From: Streptomyces sp. NBRC 110028
GTDB taxonomy: Bacteria; Actinomycetota; Actinomycetes; Streptomycetales; Streptomycetaceae
Length of the DNA stretch: 64,000 nt
Direction: 5' to 3'
NCBI RefSeq assembly: GCF_001417735.1
Contig: NZ_BBUZ01000033.1
Span: 124,001 to 188,000 of the forward strand
A program made the position numbers and the translations under genes. Every line of letters begins with the position of its first letter. Positions within the stretch are counted from its first letter, which is position 1. The notes under the pieces were generated by a model. The model was not told where the DNA came from. It saw only the letters and a program-made list of their open reading frames with translations, and did not search any database. This document shows, one piece after another, positions 8,456-17,326 of this stretch.

Positions 8456-8792
8456 TACTGCAACGGTGCTTGCTGACGCGGGCTTGGTACTGGCGTCGTC
8501 GTCGCCAGCGGGACCAGTGCAGGATGTGGCTGACCGGGGCGGGGCGGCGGTCGGCGAGGCGGGTGATCAGGCGTCGGATCTCGGCGAGGCTGAGGTGGAT
8601 GAGCTGGGAGGATCCGTTTTCTGCTTTCTCCGCATCCAGCTCTCGGGCCCTCAGGACGGTCAGGCAGACGTGGACGGCCATGGCCAAGGTCATGTGGCGG
8701 TGCCAGCCGGGATAGCGGCGGACCTGGTAGTCGTCCAGGCCGCACTCCTGCTTCGCGGTCTGGAAGCATTCCTCGACGGTGTGAGGCTCGAA
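8456..8792 (-). pseudogene. IS701-family transposase, C-terminal fragment
   Basis: The minus strand carries only the end of an IS701-type transposase: EPHTVEECFQTAKQECGLD, YPGWHRHMTLAMAVHVCL, then LIHLSLAEIRRLI and HWSRWRRRRQYQAR. The N-terminal three quarters are absent. The left end abuts the thiolase stop codon; the right end is cut by another integrase-core transposase remnant at about 8796. It cannot be active. Confidence 0.75.
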
Positions 8793-8808
8793 TAATCATC
8801 GCTCCTGG

Positions 8809-9480
8809 TCAAGCGGCATATCGGTACTCGTTGATCACGCTGCCGAGGATGCGAGTGCGCCGCAGGATTCTGCGGCTGGCCGGCTCCAGGACCGGAGGTG
8901 GGTGTCCGTGAGCTTGGGAGAGTAGTTGGCGTCGGGCCCGGTGGGGGCGGTGCGCGTTGTAGTGCCTCTGATACGTGGCCAGGACCTGACGCGCGTGGGC
9001 TTCGCCGAGGATGAGCATGTGGTCCAGGACTTCTCGGCGGAGGGTGCCGATCATTCGTTCGCAATGGGCGTTGGCCTTTGGCGCCCGGATCGGCGTCTTG
9101 ATGATCTCGATGTCCTCGGTCTGGAACACGGCGTCAAAGGCGTCGGTGTACTCGCTGTCGCGGTCCCGGATGAGGAAGCGCGGCGAGTCCAGGCGTATGC
9201 CCAGGTCGGTGGCGAGGTTGCGGGCCTGCTGGGTGGCCCAGGCCGCGGTCGGGTGTGCGGTGACGCCGGCGATGTGCAGGCGCCGGGTGCGGTGCTCGAG
9301 GAAGATCAGAGCGTAGAGACGTTGCAGGCTGATGGTGTCAATATGAAGGAAGTCGCAGGCGATCAGACCGGTCGCCTGCGTAGAGAGGAACTCGCGCCTG
9401 TGGGTGCCGGAAACTGTGTCACCCGAGGTGACCTGCGGGTTCGGATCTGCCAGAGCGCAGGAAGCCGGCGAGTGCTGTGC
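8809..9480 (-). pseudogene. Integrase-core (rve/DDE) transposase remnant, IS-B family
   Basis: The C-terminal two thirds of a transposase closely resembling the intact IS-B protein at 36907-37998. Visible parts are GLIACDFLHIDTI (first Asp), FLIRDRDSEYTDAFDAVF (second Asp), RAPKANAHCERMIG (Glu), YNAHRPHRARRQL and the shared ending RILGSVINEYRYAA. Upstream of about 9400 the similarity decays (SPASCALADPNPQ region), with frameshifts and no start. A plus-strand N-terminal remnant of a different transposase lies head to head with it. Confidence 0.7.
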
Positions 9481-9496
9481 GGCATCATGCTGGGTC

Positions 9497-9835
9497 GTGG
9501 CGATACGTCTGATCTATCAGCTCGCGTGTCAGCTCTTCCGATGACTTGCGCTGCCGGCCCGGTCGAGTGCGGCGAAAGACGTCGAGATCCTAATGCTCCG
9601 GCACCAGCTCGCTGTCGCGCAACGCATCCAGCCACGACCTCAATTTTCCTGGAGCGATCGGGCTGTCATGGCAGCGCTGCTCCGGATGGTGCACAAGCAC
9701 CAGCGTGCACGGCTGGCGTTGCTGGTCACTCCACGGTCGGTCCTGCGCTGGCACGCACGCCTCGTCGCCCGAAAATGGCCCTATCCACACCGCCGCCCAG
9801 GCCGACCACCGACGCCGGGAGCGGTGCGGCGCTGA
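9497..9835 (+). pseudogene. Integrase-core transposase remnant (IS-A-like N-terminus) with internal stop
   Basis: From the GTG at 9497 the frame reads VAIRLIYQLACQLFR, then an in-frame TGA at 9542-9544, then LALPARSSAAKDVEILMLRHQLAV, SWSDRAVMAALL, LLVTPRSVLRWHARLVARKW and RRPGRPPTP. This matches the N-terminal HTH region of IS-A-type transposases (LALRHEVAVLRRQ, WADRAVLSAL). The TGA replaces a position that is usually Trp, and the DDE domain is missing after 9835. Confidence 0.65.
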
Positions 9836-10232
9836 AGTACGGCTCGCCATAGCCGCGGTGTCGCGCTGGAAACGCCAGCCTACGGCGAGCGGGCCAGCGT
9901 CGAGCGTTGTAGCCGATCGGGTCGAGGAAGGCCGTCCTGTCAAAGTGCATCTGCCAGATTACGAGCCGTTGACCTGCTGGGATGTCAGGTTGGCTGAGAA
10001 CGCGGGGGCCCGGGGTTCTCAAATGGCCTGACTTTCGCGGAAGTCGCGATGTCGGTAGATGCAGAACTCCGGTAGAGGGAAGCCGGAGCCTCTAAGGAAG
10101 ACGAGCAGCTCCGAACGCACAAGAGGGGCGCTGACGTGCGGAGACGTGACCGATGTGGCCGCGCCGGGAATCCCTTGGGCCAATCCTCGGCATGATCGGG
10201 CGAGGCGAAGCGGGGCGAGGGAGCGGAGTGGC
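9836..10232. other. Non-coding stretch without a recognised gene
   Basis: About 400 bases between a transposase remnant and the promoter of the MBL-fold hydrolase. I found no convincing ORF on either strand. A short stem CTCCGG/CCGGAG sits near 10066-10091. The composition is mixed and probably represents mobile-element debris. Confidence 0.5.
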
Positions 10233-10259
10233 TGTCACAAACGAGGCTGCCGCCCGGTC
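10233..10259 (+). promoter_or_regulatory. ECF41-type promoter candidate before the MBL hydrolase
   Basis: TGTCACA at 10233-10239, a 16-base spacer, then GGTC at 10256-10259, placed 73 bases before the ATG at 10333. The same arrangement, TGTCACA-N16-GGTC, occurs before the cupin gene. The published ECF41 signature, as I recall it, is TGTCACA in the -35 and CGTC in the -10 region, and an ECF41-like sigma gene lies 4 kb downstream. Confidence 0.5.
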
Positions 10260-10332
10260 TTAGGTCATGACTGGACGGTGTGACCCATCCCGCCGCCGAT
10301 GTCTTCGGTCAACGCTTCAAGAGGAGAACAAC

Positions 10333-11247
10333 ATGAGCCAGGTCAACATCGCACGCCCCGATGCGCCGGGGTACGACGAACTAGTCCCGTCGCGCTACGC
10401 GCTGAAGGTCGGCGACATCGACGTGATGATGATCAGCGACGGGGTGCTGCCGATCTCCCCGACAACGATGGCCACCAACGCCGCCACGGCCGACCTGTCG
10501 GCCTGGCTCAGTGACATGTTCCTGTCGCCGGAGGTGCTCGACTGGCCACTGAATGTGGCCGTGGTGCGCAGCGGTGGCCGGACCATACTCGTCGATTCCG
10601 GACTGGGGACGGAGTTTCCGGGCTTCCCGCGGGCCGGCCAGTTGGCCATGCGACTGGACGCCGCCGGGATCGATCCCGCGTCCGTGACCGACGTAGTGCT
10701 CACCCACTTGCACATGGACCACATCGGCGGGCTGCTCGTCGACGGTCTCAGGGGCCGACTGCGCCCGGATCTGCGGGTCCACCTGGCGGCCGCCGAGGCC
10801 GAGTTCTGGGAAGCGCCTGATTTCTCCCGCACCGCCATGCCGACACCGGTGCCGGACGTGCTTCGAACGACCGCCTCGCGGTTCCTGGACGTGTACCGCA
10901 GCCAGTTGCAGCCATTCGAGACGGACTACGAAGTGGCGCCAGGAGTAATGATCCGTCGCACCGGCGGTCACACTCCCGGCCACAGCATCGTCCGCCTGGA
11001 GTCCGGCGGCGACCGGCTGACATTCGCCGGCGATGCCGTGTTCCAGTGCGGGTTCGACAAACCCGAGTGGCACAACGGCTTCGACCACGACCCCGAGGAA
11101 TCAGCCCGCGTCCGGATCCGTCTCCTGAAAGAGCTGGCGGCGAGCGGCGAACAACTGGTGGCCACTCACCTGCCGTTCCCGTCCGTCTGCCACGTGGCGG
11201 TCGCCGGAAACGCCTTCCGTTTCGTACCGGCCGTCTGGGATTACTGA
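10333..11247 (+). CDS. MBL-fold metallo-hydrolase
   Basis: This is a 304-residue metallo-beta-lactamase-fold hydrolase. The start ATG at 10333 has AAGAGGAGAAC just upstream. The metal-binding signature THLHMDHIGG is followed by further ligands in HTPGHS and in FAGDAVF, with a late His in ATHLPFP. The family includes lactonases and other ester or phosphoester hydrolases, and the length and layout resemble AHL-lactonase-like members. The substrate cannot be assigned. No signal peptide is apparent, so it is probably cytoplasmic. The ECF41-like promoter motif upstream links it to the sigma factor at 14452 and the cupin at 12409. Confidence 0.85.
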   Translation: MSQVNIARPDAPGYDELVPSRYALKVGDIDVMMISDGVLPISPTTMATNAATADLSAWLSDMFLSPEVLDWPLNVAVVRSGGRTILVDSGLGTEFPGFPRAGQLAMRLDAAGIDPASVTDVVLTHLHMDHIGGLLVDGLRGRLRPDLRVHLAAAEAEFWEAPDFSRTAMPTPVPDVLRTTASRFLDVYRSQLQPFETDYEVAPGVMIRRTGGHTPGHSIVRLESGGDRLTFAGDAVFQCGFDKPEWHNGFDHDPEESARVRIRLLKELAASGEQLVATHLPFPSVCHVAVAGNAFRFVPAVWDY

Positions 11248-11447
11248 CCGCACTTAGGTCGGGCCCGACGCATGAGCCGCGCGTGAGAGGCCAGCCCCGA
11301 TATGTAGCCCTGGTTGTCAAGCGAGCAGGGTGGAGCGGTGCCCACTTGCCATCGCTGTGGGCATCGCTCCGGGATCGGATGTGTCTGCTGACGCGTATGC
11401 GAAATCCGGCGCTTCTCCTGTGCCGTTCAGAAACCCGTCGCGGCAGG

Positions 11448-12000
11448 TCAGGCCGTGTACCAGTATTCGTTGATCAGGCTGCCAAGGACACGAGTGCGGA
11501 GTAGCCATCGCCTGCTGCTCAGGCCGGTCAACGGCGTGGTCTGGTCATCGGCGAGGGGAGGTAGTTGCCCTCGGGCCTGATGCGGGCGATGCCCGTTGTA
11601 GTGCCGGGCATCGGTCTCGAGAACGTGTCGAGCGTGGGCCTCGTTCCAGATCAGCACGTGGTCGAGGGCCTCACGCCGTAACGTCCCAATCACCCTCTCG
11701 CAGTATGCGTTCATCCGCAGGGTCCGTGGGGCGGTCTTCACGGGTTCGACGTCCTCGGCCGCGAAAACCGCGTCGAAGGACTCGCTGTATTTGCCGTCCC
11801 GGTCGCGGATCAAGACGCGCAGCGACTCGAAACGCACGCCCATGTCACCAGCGAGGTTGCTGGCCTGCTGAACCGTCCACCGCGCGGTCGGGTGTGCGGT
11901 CACCCCAGCGACGTGCAGGCGACACGTGCCGTGCTCGAGGAAAACCAGCGCGTAGACACGGCGCAGGTCCACCAGGTCGATATGGAGGAAGTCGCAGGCG
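11448..12000 (-). pseudogene. Integrase-core transposase remnant, IS-B family
   Basis: A truncated relative of the IS-B transposase: ACDFLHIDLVDLRRVYALVF, VLIRDRDGKYSESFDAVFAAE, RMNAYCERVIGTLRREALDHV, YNGHRPHQARGQL and the ending LINEYWYTA. The DDE residues are still readable, but the protein has no N-terminal half; the sequence stops at about 12000, where it meets a fragment of an MFS transporter. It probably caused that truncation. Confidence 0.7.
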
Positions 12001-12003
12001 ATG

Positions 12004-12190
12004 GTGGAATCGGCGGCGCGGGTTGCCGGGCTGGTGTCCGTGGCGGTGCTGCCGCTGCTGGTCGGGATGGGACCGGACGCCTACCGGTCGGACGCGGCCT
12101 TCGACGCGTCGTTCAGCCGGGCCATGCCGCTGTGCGCGGGCCTGCTGGCCGTCGGCGCGTCAGTAGCCTTCGGCACGCTGCGGCAGACTG
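12004..12190 (+). pseudogene. MFS drug transporter (EmrB/QacA type), C-terminal fragment
   Basis: The frame reads SAARVAGLVSVAVLPLLVG, AFDASFSRAMPLCAGLLAVG and ASVAFGTLR, which matches the last two helices of 14-helix EmrB/QacA-type exporters (the NAVARVAGLLAVA region). Everything upstream was replaced by the transposase remnant at 11448-12000. Codons after about 12190 no longer look coding although the frame stays open to 12360. Confidence 0.55.
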
Positions 12191-12304
12191 GGGCGGCTGC
12201 TCATCCGCCCCACGGGCGGACACACGGCTGGCTGATGGAGCCGCCAGGTGTCCCGCTTCAGCCGTCACCAAGCCGTCGAATGACACCCGGCCGGGATCCC
12301 CGGC

Positions 12305-12331
12305 TGTCACACCGGTGGGTGCCCACCGGTC
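12305..12331 (+). promoter_or_regulatory. ECF41-type promoter candidate before the cupin gene
   Basis: TGTCACA at 12305-12311, then a 16-base spacer, then GGTC at 12328-12331, 77 bases before the cupin ATG. The spacing is the same as at 10233-10259. The spacer itself holds the palindromic CCGGTGGG..CCCACCGG, which overlaps the -10 part and could bind a second regulator. Confidence 0.5.
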
Positions 12332-12408
12332 TCGTTGTCGAGAGGACCGCTGTCCTGTAGTCCGCATCGGCGCACCACAGCGCGCCGACCGCAGGAAAGG
12401 ATGCAGAT

Positions 12409-12903
12409 ATGTCATACCCGTACCCGGAACAGAAGTACTGGGGTGAGGACGGCGAGGTCAGCGCCGTCTTTCGGCCCGCCACCACACCCCCGGACATCGG
12501 CGAGAGCGGCACCGGGAAGGACGCCACGCACTATCTGGCGACCACCGGCACCACACGGGGTGAGTTCGGGCTGTACCGGGTGGAGATGCGGCCCAGGGCG
12601 GGCGGGCCCAAGACGCATTTCCACAAGCGGATCTCGGAGTCGTTCTACATCCTGGACGGCACGGTGCGCGTGTTCGATGGCGTGCAGTGGGTCGACACGC
12701 GCAAGGGAGACTTCCTGCACGTGCCCCAGGGCGGGCTGCACGCCTTCCGGAACGACTCCGACGCCCCGGCCAACATGCTGCTCCTGTTCACCCCGGGCGC
12801 CCCGCGCGAGGAGTACTTCGAGCAGGTGTCACAACTGGCACACGCTTCGGAGGAGGAGCGTGCCGCGTTCTTCGACAAGCACGACTCGTACTTCGTGGAA
12901 TAG
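12409..12903 (+). CDS. Cupin domain-containing protein
   Basis: A small single-domain cupin of 164 residues. The metal-binding motif 1 reads KTHFHKRISESFYILDG (H, H and E ligands) and motif 2 reads GDFLHVPQGGLHAFRNDS (His). The N-terminal arm SYPYPEQKYWGEDGE and the acidic tail (ASEEERAAFFDKHDSYFVE) are extra. Stand-alone cupins may be dioxygenases, isomerases or binding proteins, and nothing here fixes the reaction. GCAGGAAAGGATG precedes the start. The ECF41-like promoter upstream suggests control by the sigma factor at 14452. Confidence 0.85.
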   Translation: MSYPYPEQKYWGEDGEVSAVFRPATTPPDIGESGTGKDATHYLATTGTTRGEFGLYRVEMRPRAGGPKTHFHKRISESFYILDGTVRVFDGVQWVDTRKGDFLHVPQGGLHAFRNDSDAPANMLLLFTPGAPREEYFEQVSQLAHASEEERAAFFDKHDSYFVE

Positions 12904-13061
12904 GAACCACCGGCAGGCGGGGCCCCGCGCGTGTGACACCGTTCGTCGCCGGGATGTCACTGGCGTGGGGCCCCCGCCGGCGCACCGGGAGTACCGCCCC
13001 GCCGTGTTGCCGACACTCACCCGCGGAAGCTCCCGCCCGGTGAGTGCCGGCCCTGCGGGGA

Positions 13062-13493
13062 TTAGGCGGTGGGCCGCGGGACGCGAAGGTGGGCGCGTTC
13101 CTTCAGCTCCGCCTCGTCCACCAGCTCCGAGCATGGGCTCGCCGGGGGCGCACATCATGGTGACGACGAACTCGGTCCGCTCGTCGGCGAGAGCGTTGCC
13201 GTCCTGGTAATGGATAGCGTCTCCGCCCGGCTCCCAGAAGGTGCCACCGGCCTCGACGACGCGCTCGGGCTCGCCCATGTCGTGGTGGGCCTGCCGCTCT
13301 TCGGCGTGCTGGAGGCAGTCGGGCCCGAAGAACTCCGGCTCGAGGACGCCACCGACGAGTTGCTGACCGCCCTGGGCCGGCCCCGCCCGGTGGTCGCTGA
13401 CGCGCGTGCCCCGTTCTTCGGCGCGGTGCTCGGGGAGCGAGCCCTCCTTCCCGGGCCGGACGCCCATCTGGGCCATCACACGTTCACTCAGTG
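13062..13493 (-). pseudogene. Cupin-family protein, frameshifted remnant
   Basis: The minus frame reads EPERVVEAGGTFWEPGGD, AIHYQDGNALADERTEFVV and TMMCAPGEPML, typical of the C-terminal half of a small cupin. Near 13135 one extra base is needed to continue into ELVDEAELKERAHLRVPRP and the TAA at 13062-13064. Upstream, the usual cupin core looks shortened (GGVLEPEFFGPDCLQHAEER). An antisense plus-strand frame (13069-13509) is open with GC-rich third positions, as expected opposite a GC-rich gene. I judge the minus strand to be the ancestral gene. Confidence 0.5.
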
Positions 13494-13661
13494 GCTCCAG
13501 AACCACTGAGGTCACCGGCGGCCACGCATCACCACCCGTGCTTCCCACCCGTCGCCCCGCGGCACGCACCGTGTCCGCGACCGGCGTCGCCGACACCCAC
13601 GCCGTGCCAGGACGGCTGCCATGAGTGATCCGTCCCGGCCCACTGAGACCCCTGTGATCAG

Positions 13662-13949
13662 TGAGTCGGCAGCGCCAGTGCCGCGCAGCCAAGGACCGAA
13701 CTGCCGTTCCCCTGCGTGTGGGTGGCGCCCTGGAACCGCACAGACGGTACCGCTCCACCGAGGGACGCACTCGTGCTCTCGGCCCTCACCCGCGACCACG
13801 CCCTGCTCGATGCGCTGCTGGCGGAACCCGCCATCGCCAATGTGTACGTCGGTGACCACCCCACCTACTGGATGGCTCCGGGAGTTCCCCACGACAGCTA
13901 CCTCTCGGACCTCCTGATGCGCAGCAAGGCCGTGGTCGGTGCCCTTTGA
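13662..13949 (+). pseudogene. Aldehyde dehydrogenase, C-terminal fragment
   Basis: The plus frame reads ELPFPCVWVAPWNRTDGT, PRDALVLSALTRDHALLDALL, IANVYVGDHPTYWMAPGVPHD and SYLSDLLMRSKAVV, matching the end of an aldehyde dehydrogenase-family protein. There is no start and an in-frame stop lies just upstream, so only about 80 residues remain, without catalytic Cys or Glu. It probably derives from a larger operon lost by deletion. Confidence 0.55.
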
Positions 13950-13956
13950 CACGCGG

Positions 13957-14260
13957 TCAGCGGGGCATGAGCACCATCACGGCCGTCCCAAGCGCCATCG
14001 CTCCGTCCCGCAAGTAACCGTACGGGTCCCTCGCGGCGGCGCGATGCGCGACGGCCGCGGCGGACCGCAGCCAGGGCATGGGACGGGTCAGTGACCGCAG
14101 CGCGCACACAAGGAGATACACGGCCAGCAGGCCGGTGATCCAAACACCCGTTGCTGAGGCGCCCGCGGTGTGGCCGAGTGCCGCGCCGTGGTGCGTGCAA
14201 CGCCGCGAGGGCGAAGAGCATCGTCAGCATAACGTGCACGACGTCGACGGGAGTGTCCAT
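13957..14260 (-). pseudogene. Small membrane protein, frameshifted
   Basis: The minus strand begins MDTPVDVVHVMLTMLFALAA (ATG at 14258-14260). After a one-base shift near 14205 it continues GHTAGASATGVWITGLLAVY, LLVCALRSLTRPMPWLRSAAA and DGAMALGTAVMVLMPR to a TGA at 13957-13959. Two hydrophobic segments are visible. It is reminiscent of small actinobacterial membrane proteins of unknown function, but I cannot name the family with confidence. It converges on the ALDH fragment and is divergent from the sigma factor. Confidence 0.4.
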
Positions 14261-14451
14261 GGGGCGGGGCAATGGATGCGTGACAGGCGTCGGCCCCAAA
14301 GGGTGTGATCGCGAGCTCGGAGCAGTGCCCGTGCTGCGACAGCAGGTATCCCTGACTGATCGAGTGCCACGGTGCGCCACCGCGCGGCCCCCGGCACGCC
14401 CCTCGACAACCGCTTGTAGCATGACTCGCACGAAGCCAGAAGGGGAGATCC

Positions 14452-15351
14452 ATGCACGCTGGCGCCCATCCCGACAACCTTGGCCAAGCGACGAAGGAGT
14501 TCATTTCGGCGCGCCCGCAGCTTTTCGGCATCGCGTACCGAGTCCTGGGCGGCAGTGCGGCGGAGGCTGAGGACATCGTGCAGGAGACCTGGCTGCGATG
14601 GCAGAACACGGACCGCGCGAAGGTCCACGAACCCACCGCCTTCCTGACCACGATCGCCACCCGCTTGGCGATCAACCTGGCCCAGTCCGCCCGCGTACGC
14701 CGTGAGTCCTATGTGGGGCCCTGGCTTCCCGAGCCCGTCGACACCAGTCATGATCCGCAGCTGGGCGCGGAGCGGGCCGAGGCCCTGGAGATGGCGGTTC
14801 TGCTGCTCCTGGAAAAGCTGAATCCCGTGGAGCGCACGGCCTACGTGCTACGGGAGGCGTTCGACTATCCCTACGGGCGGATCGCCGAGATCCTGGAGAC
14901 GACCGAGGCCAACGCCCGTCAGCTGGTGAGCCGCGGGCGCAAGCACCTGGCCGCCGAGCGCAAGGAGCGCGTCACGCCAGCAGCCCATCGGCGACTGCTG
15001 GAGGTGTTCCTCTCCGCGGCACGAACGGGCGACCTGTCGGTACTGGAGGACGTGCTCACCGCCGACGTCGTCAGCTACACGGACGGTGGCGGGATCCGCG
15101 GCGCGTCCAGGATCCCGGTGGTCGGACGGGCCCACGTTTCGCGATACCTCGTGGCCTTCGCCCCGCGCTTCTGGCCACAGGCGGACATCCGGTGGGTCGA
15201 GACGAACGGCCTGCCGGCCGTGCTGGTCTCGTCCGGCGGGGCGGCTGTCGCCCTGATGTCCGTCGACATCTCGGCGGAGGGCATCGAGCGGATCATGTGG
15301 GTGATGAACCCGGCCAAGCTGTCGCCCTACGTGGCCTCTCTGAGCAGCTGA
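14452..15351 (+). CDS. ECF41-type RNA polymerase sigma factor with fused SnoaL-like regulatory domain
   Basis: A 299-residue sigma factor. Region 2 is FISARPQLFGIAYRVLGG..AEDIVQETWLRW and region 4 is LNPVERTAYVLREAF..PYGRIAEILETTEANARQLVSRGRKHL. The C-terminal ~110 residues form a SnoaL-like domain. It carries features described for ECF41: a WLPEP linker motif between regions 2 and 4, a DGGG motif in the SnoaL part, and NPAKL near the C-terminus (family NPDKL). ECF41 proteins have no anti-sigma factor; the fused domain controls activity. The usual COE-family target gene is absent nearby. Instead, ECF41-like promoter patterns precede the MBL hydrolase and cupin genes. Confidence 0.9.
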   Translation: MHAGAHPDNLGQATKEFISARPQLFGIAYRVLGGSAAEAEDIVQETWLRWQNTDRAKVHEPTAFLTTIATRLAINLAQSARVRRESYVGPWLPEPVDTSHDPQLGAERAEALEMAVLLLLEKLNPVERTAYVLREAFDYPYGRIAEILETTEANARQLVSRGRKHLAAERKERVTPAAHRRLLEVFLSAARTGDLSVLEDVLTADVVSYTDGGGIRGASRIPVVGRAHVSRYLVAFAPRFWPQADIRWVETNGLPAVLVSSGGAAVALMSVDISAEGIERIMWVMNPAKLSPYVASLSS

Positions 15352-15668
15352 CCTGCTGTCGGGGATTCTCGGGTCGTCAACGGGCAGGCGCCACAGGAAC
15401 GGTTACTTGTCGGTCATCCAGGAGTCCGGACCTCGGACCGTCCACCACTCTGAGGACAGACACTCTGCGGACAGACAACGTGACGTGCGTCGTGTGCGGG
15501 GCGGTACAGCCTGCGACAGAGGGCACCCGGTCTCACCGGGGCGCACCACCGCCCTGCCCGTCACCGCCCCCTGGCACCCCAAGCCCCCGTGTACGCGCTC
15601 CCGGCGGTCCGCCGGGAAGCCGTACCGCGACGACATCGGAGTCATGCCATGACCGAGCGAATACAATT
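15352..15668. repeat. Intergenic stretch with a 15-bp tandem direct repeat
   Basis: No gene is recognised between the sigma factor and IS-A. Two adjacent 15-base units, ACTCTGAGGACAGAC (15447-15461) and ACTCTGCGGACAGAC (15462-15476), differ at one base. The remainder appears non-coding. Confidence 0.5.
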
Positions 15669-16899
15669 GCCCTGAAGGGTGTCTTTATTGCCCTACGGTG
15701 GTTGACCTGGGGCTTTACGATCACCCGAGTATGGGCTTGATCAGTGATCAGTGATCGTGGGTCTGCGACTGCTCTGCCTGATCTTCTGCCGACTACTGAG
15801 CTGCCTCCTCTTGTTGAGCCGCTCGACCGCCGCGAACAACGCCGAGATCCTTGCCCTTCGTCATGAGGTCGCTGTACTGCGTCGACAGGTCCAGCGGCCG
15901 CGGCTCTCTTGGGCTGATCGTGCCGTGCTCTCCGCTCTCGCCAAGCACCTGCCACTCGCCTTGCGCCGTCATCGGCTGGTCACCCCGGGCACGCTGCTGA
16001 TCTGGCACCGTCGTCTCGTGCGCTGGAAATGGCGCCAGACACCAGCCAGGCCCGGTCGGCCACCGTTACCGCAAGAGACAGTCGCGCTCATCCAACACCT
16101 GGCGACAGAGAACCCAACCTGGGGATACGTCAGGATCCAAGGCGAACTGCGACGGCTCGGCCATCAGGTCGCCGCCGCCACGATCCGGCGCGTCCTGCGC
16201 CGCTCCGGCCTACCGCCCGCACCGCAACGCGCATCCCAGCAGACCTGGCGCACCTTCCTCCAAGCCCAAGCCCAAGCCCACACGCTGCTCGCCTGCGACT
16301 TCATGCACGTAGAGACCGTCTTCCTCCGACGTCTCTACGTCTTCTTCGTCATGGAGATCGCCACCCGGCGCGTCCATGTCCTGGGCGTCACCGCCCACCC
16401 GACCGGCGCATGGGTCACCCAACTGGCCCGCAACCTGCTCATGGACCTTCAGGACAGAGCTGGGCGCTTCCGGTTCCTCATCCGCGACCGGGACAGCAAG
16501 TTCACCGCCCCTGTCGACGCCGCCTTCACCGGCAACGGCACAGCCGTCATCCCGACACCGCCACAAAGCCCCCGGTCCAACGCCTACGCGGAACGATGGA
16601 TACGCACAGCCCGCGCCGAGTGCACCGACCGACTTCTCATCACCGGCGAACGACACCTGCGTACGGTCCTCGACCAGTACGCCGGGCACTACAACGCCGG
16701 ACGAGCCCACCGCGGCCTGGACCTACGTGCCCCAGACGACGACCCGGACGTCATCCCCCTGCCCGCAGCCATGGTCAGGCGCCGACAGGTACTCGGCGGA
16801 CTGCTCAACGAGTACCACCCGACGCCCCCCGGCCGCCTCACCGTCCGCAGGAAACACCCAGCTCAGCAGCCGAATCGGAATATTGACACCCTTCAGGGC
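15669..16899 (+). mobile_element. Insertion sequence IS-A (complete-looking, integrase-core type)
   Basis: The element is bounded by perfect 15-base terminal inverted repeats, GCCCTGAAGGGTGTC at 15669-15683 and its reverse complement at 16885-16899, with one transposase gene inside. No target-site duplication is visible in the flanks, so one side may have rearranged. The right end sits directly on a tyrosine-recombinase fragment. A second, truncated copy lies at 18668-19427. Confidence 0.7.
15751..16899 (+). CDS. IS-A transposase, integrase core (DDE) domain
   Basis: The coding frame opens near 15751 (GTG; MIVGLRLLCLIFCRLLSCL). It has an HTH region (EILALRHEVAVLRRQV, SWADRAVLSALAKHL, RPGRPPLPQETVALI) followed by the rve fold: LACDFMHVETVF (Asp), RFRFLIRDRDSKF (Asp) and RSNAYAERWIR (Glu), then YNAGRAHRGLDL. 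All three catalytic acids are present. The normal end is near LLNEYHPTPPG; the frame then reads through the terminal repeat to 17007, so the stop now in use is outside the IS. It is similar to IS3/IS481-like proteins; I leave the family open. Confidence 0.8.
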
Positions 16900-16900
16900 G

Positions 16901-17254
16901 GCGGCGTGCTGGGTTCCGATCAAGGACGGGCTGACGCGGCACGGATTGCGGCACGGCCACAAGACTCTGATGGAGGAGCTTGGTACGCCGAAGGTGCTCA
17001 TGGATGAGCGCATGGGACATACGGACAGCTCGGTATCGGCGAACTACTCGCACGTCACCTCGGAGATGCGAGTGAGGTTGTGCGAGCAGTTGACCGAGCA
17101 GTGGGAGGCATCACTCAACGCGCGCCTGGCGTTGTGCCGCACATCGCCGGTGCCAGTGCTGGAGCAGCTTCGACGCGGTGCATCGCGCCCCACCGAACAA
17201 CGCAACTACCCAGGTTTCAAACCTATGAGACCGCTACCAGCGCCCGAAACCTGA
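16901..17254 (+). pseudogene. Tyrosine recombinase (phage-type integrase), C-terminal fragment
   Basis: The frame reads LTRHGLRHGHKTLMEELG (catalytic HxxR region), KVLMDERMGHTDSSVSANYSH (GH and the Tyr nucleophile in NYSH), and VRLCEQLTEQWEASLNAR. It begins immediately at the IS-A right end with no upstream arm-binding or catalytic domains, so it is a truncated integrase from an integrative element. The tail after about 17200 is low in recognisable similarity. Confidence 0.65.
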
Positions 17255-17326
17255 CCAAGGCGGATGTAATATTCGGCACCCACAATGTCAAGATGCGATC
17301 GGGCACGTTCACACCAGGAGCGAAGG

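Noticed and set aside
10059..10283. Possible group II intron debris or small ORF before the MBL hydrolase
   Set aside because: Only short stems are visible; no domain V-like element or reverse transcriptase part could be found.
12917..12928. Palindrome GCGGGGCCCCGC after the cupin gene
   Set aside because: It has no loop and no T tract; such strings are common in this composition.
12932..12938. Minus-strand TGTCACA near the cupin stop
   Set aside because: No GGTC/CGTC-like element lies 16 bases further on the minus strand, and no intact minus-strand gene begins there.
13069..13509. Plus-strand frame with GC-rich third positions
   Set aside because: It lies antisense to recognisable cupin motifs (WEPGGD, CAPGEPML); its own sequence matched no family I know.
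15738..15757. TGATCAG repeats just before the IS-A transposase start
   Set aside because: Probably part of the IS leader; too short and only found once.
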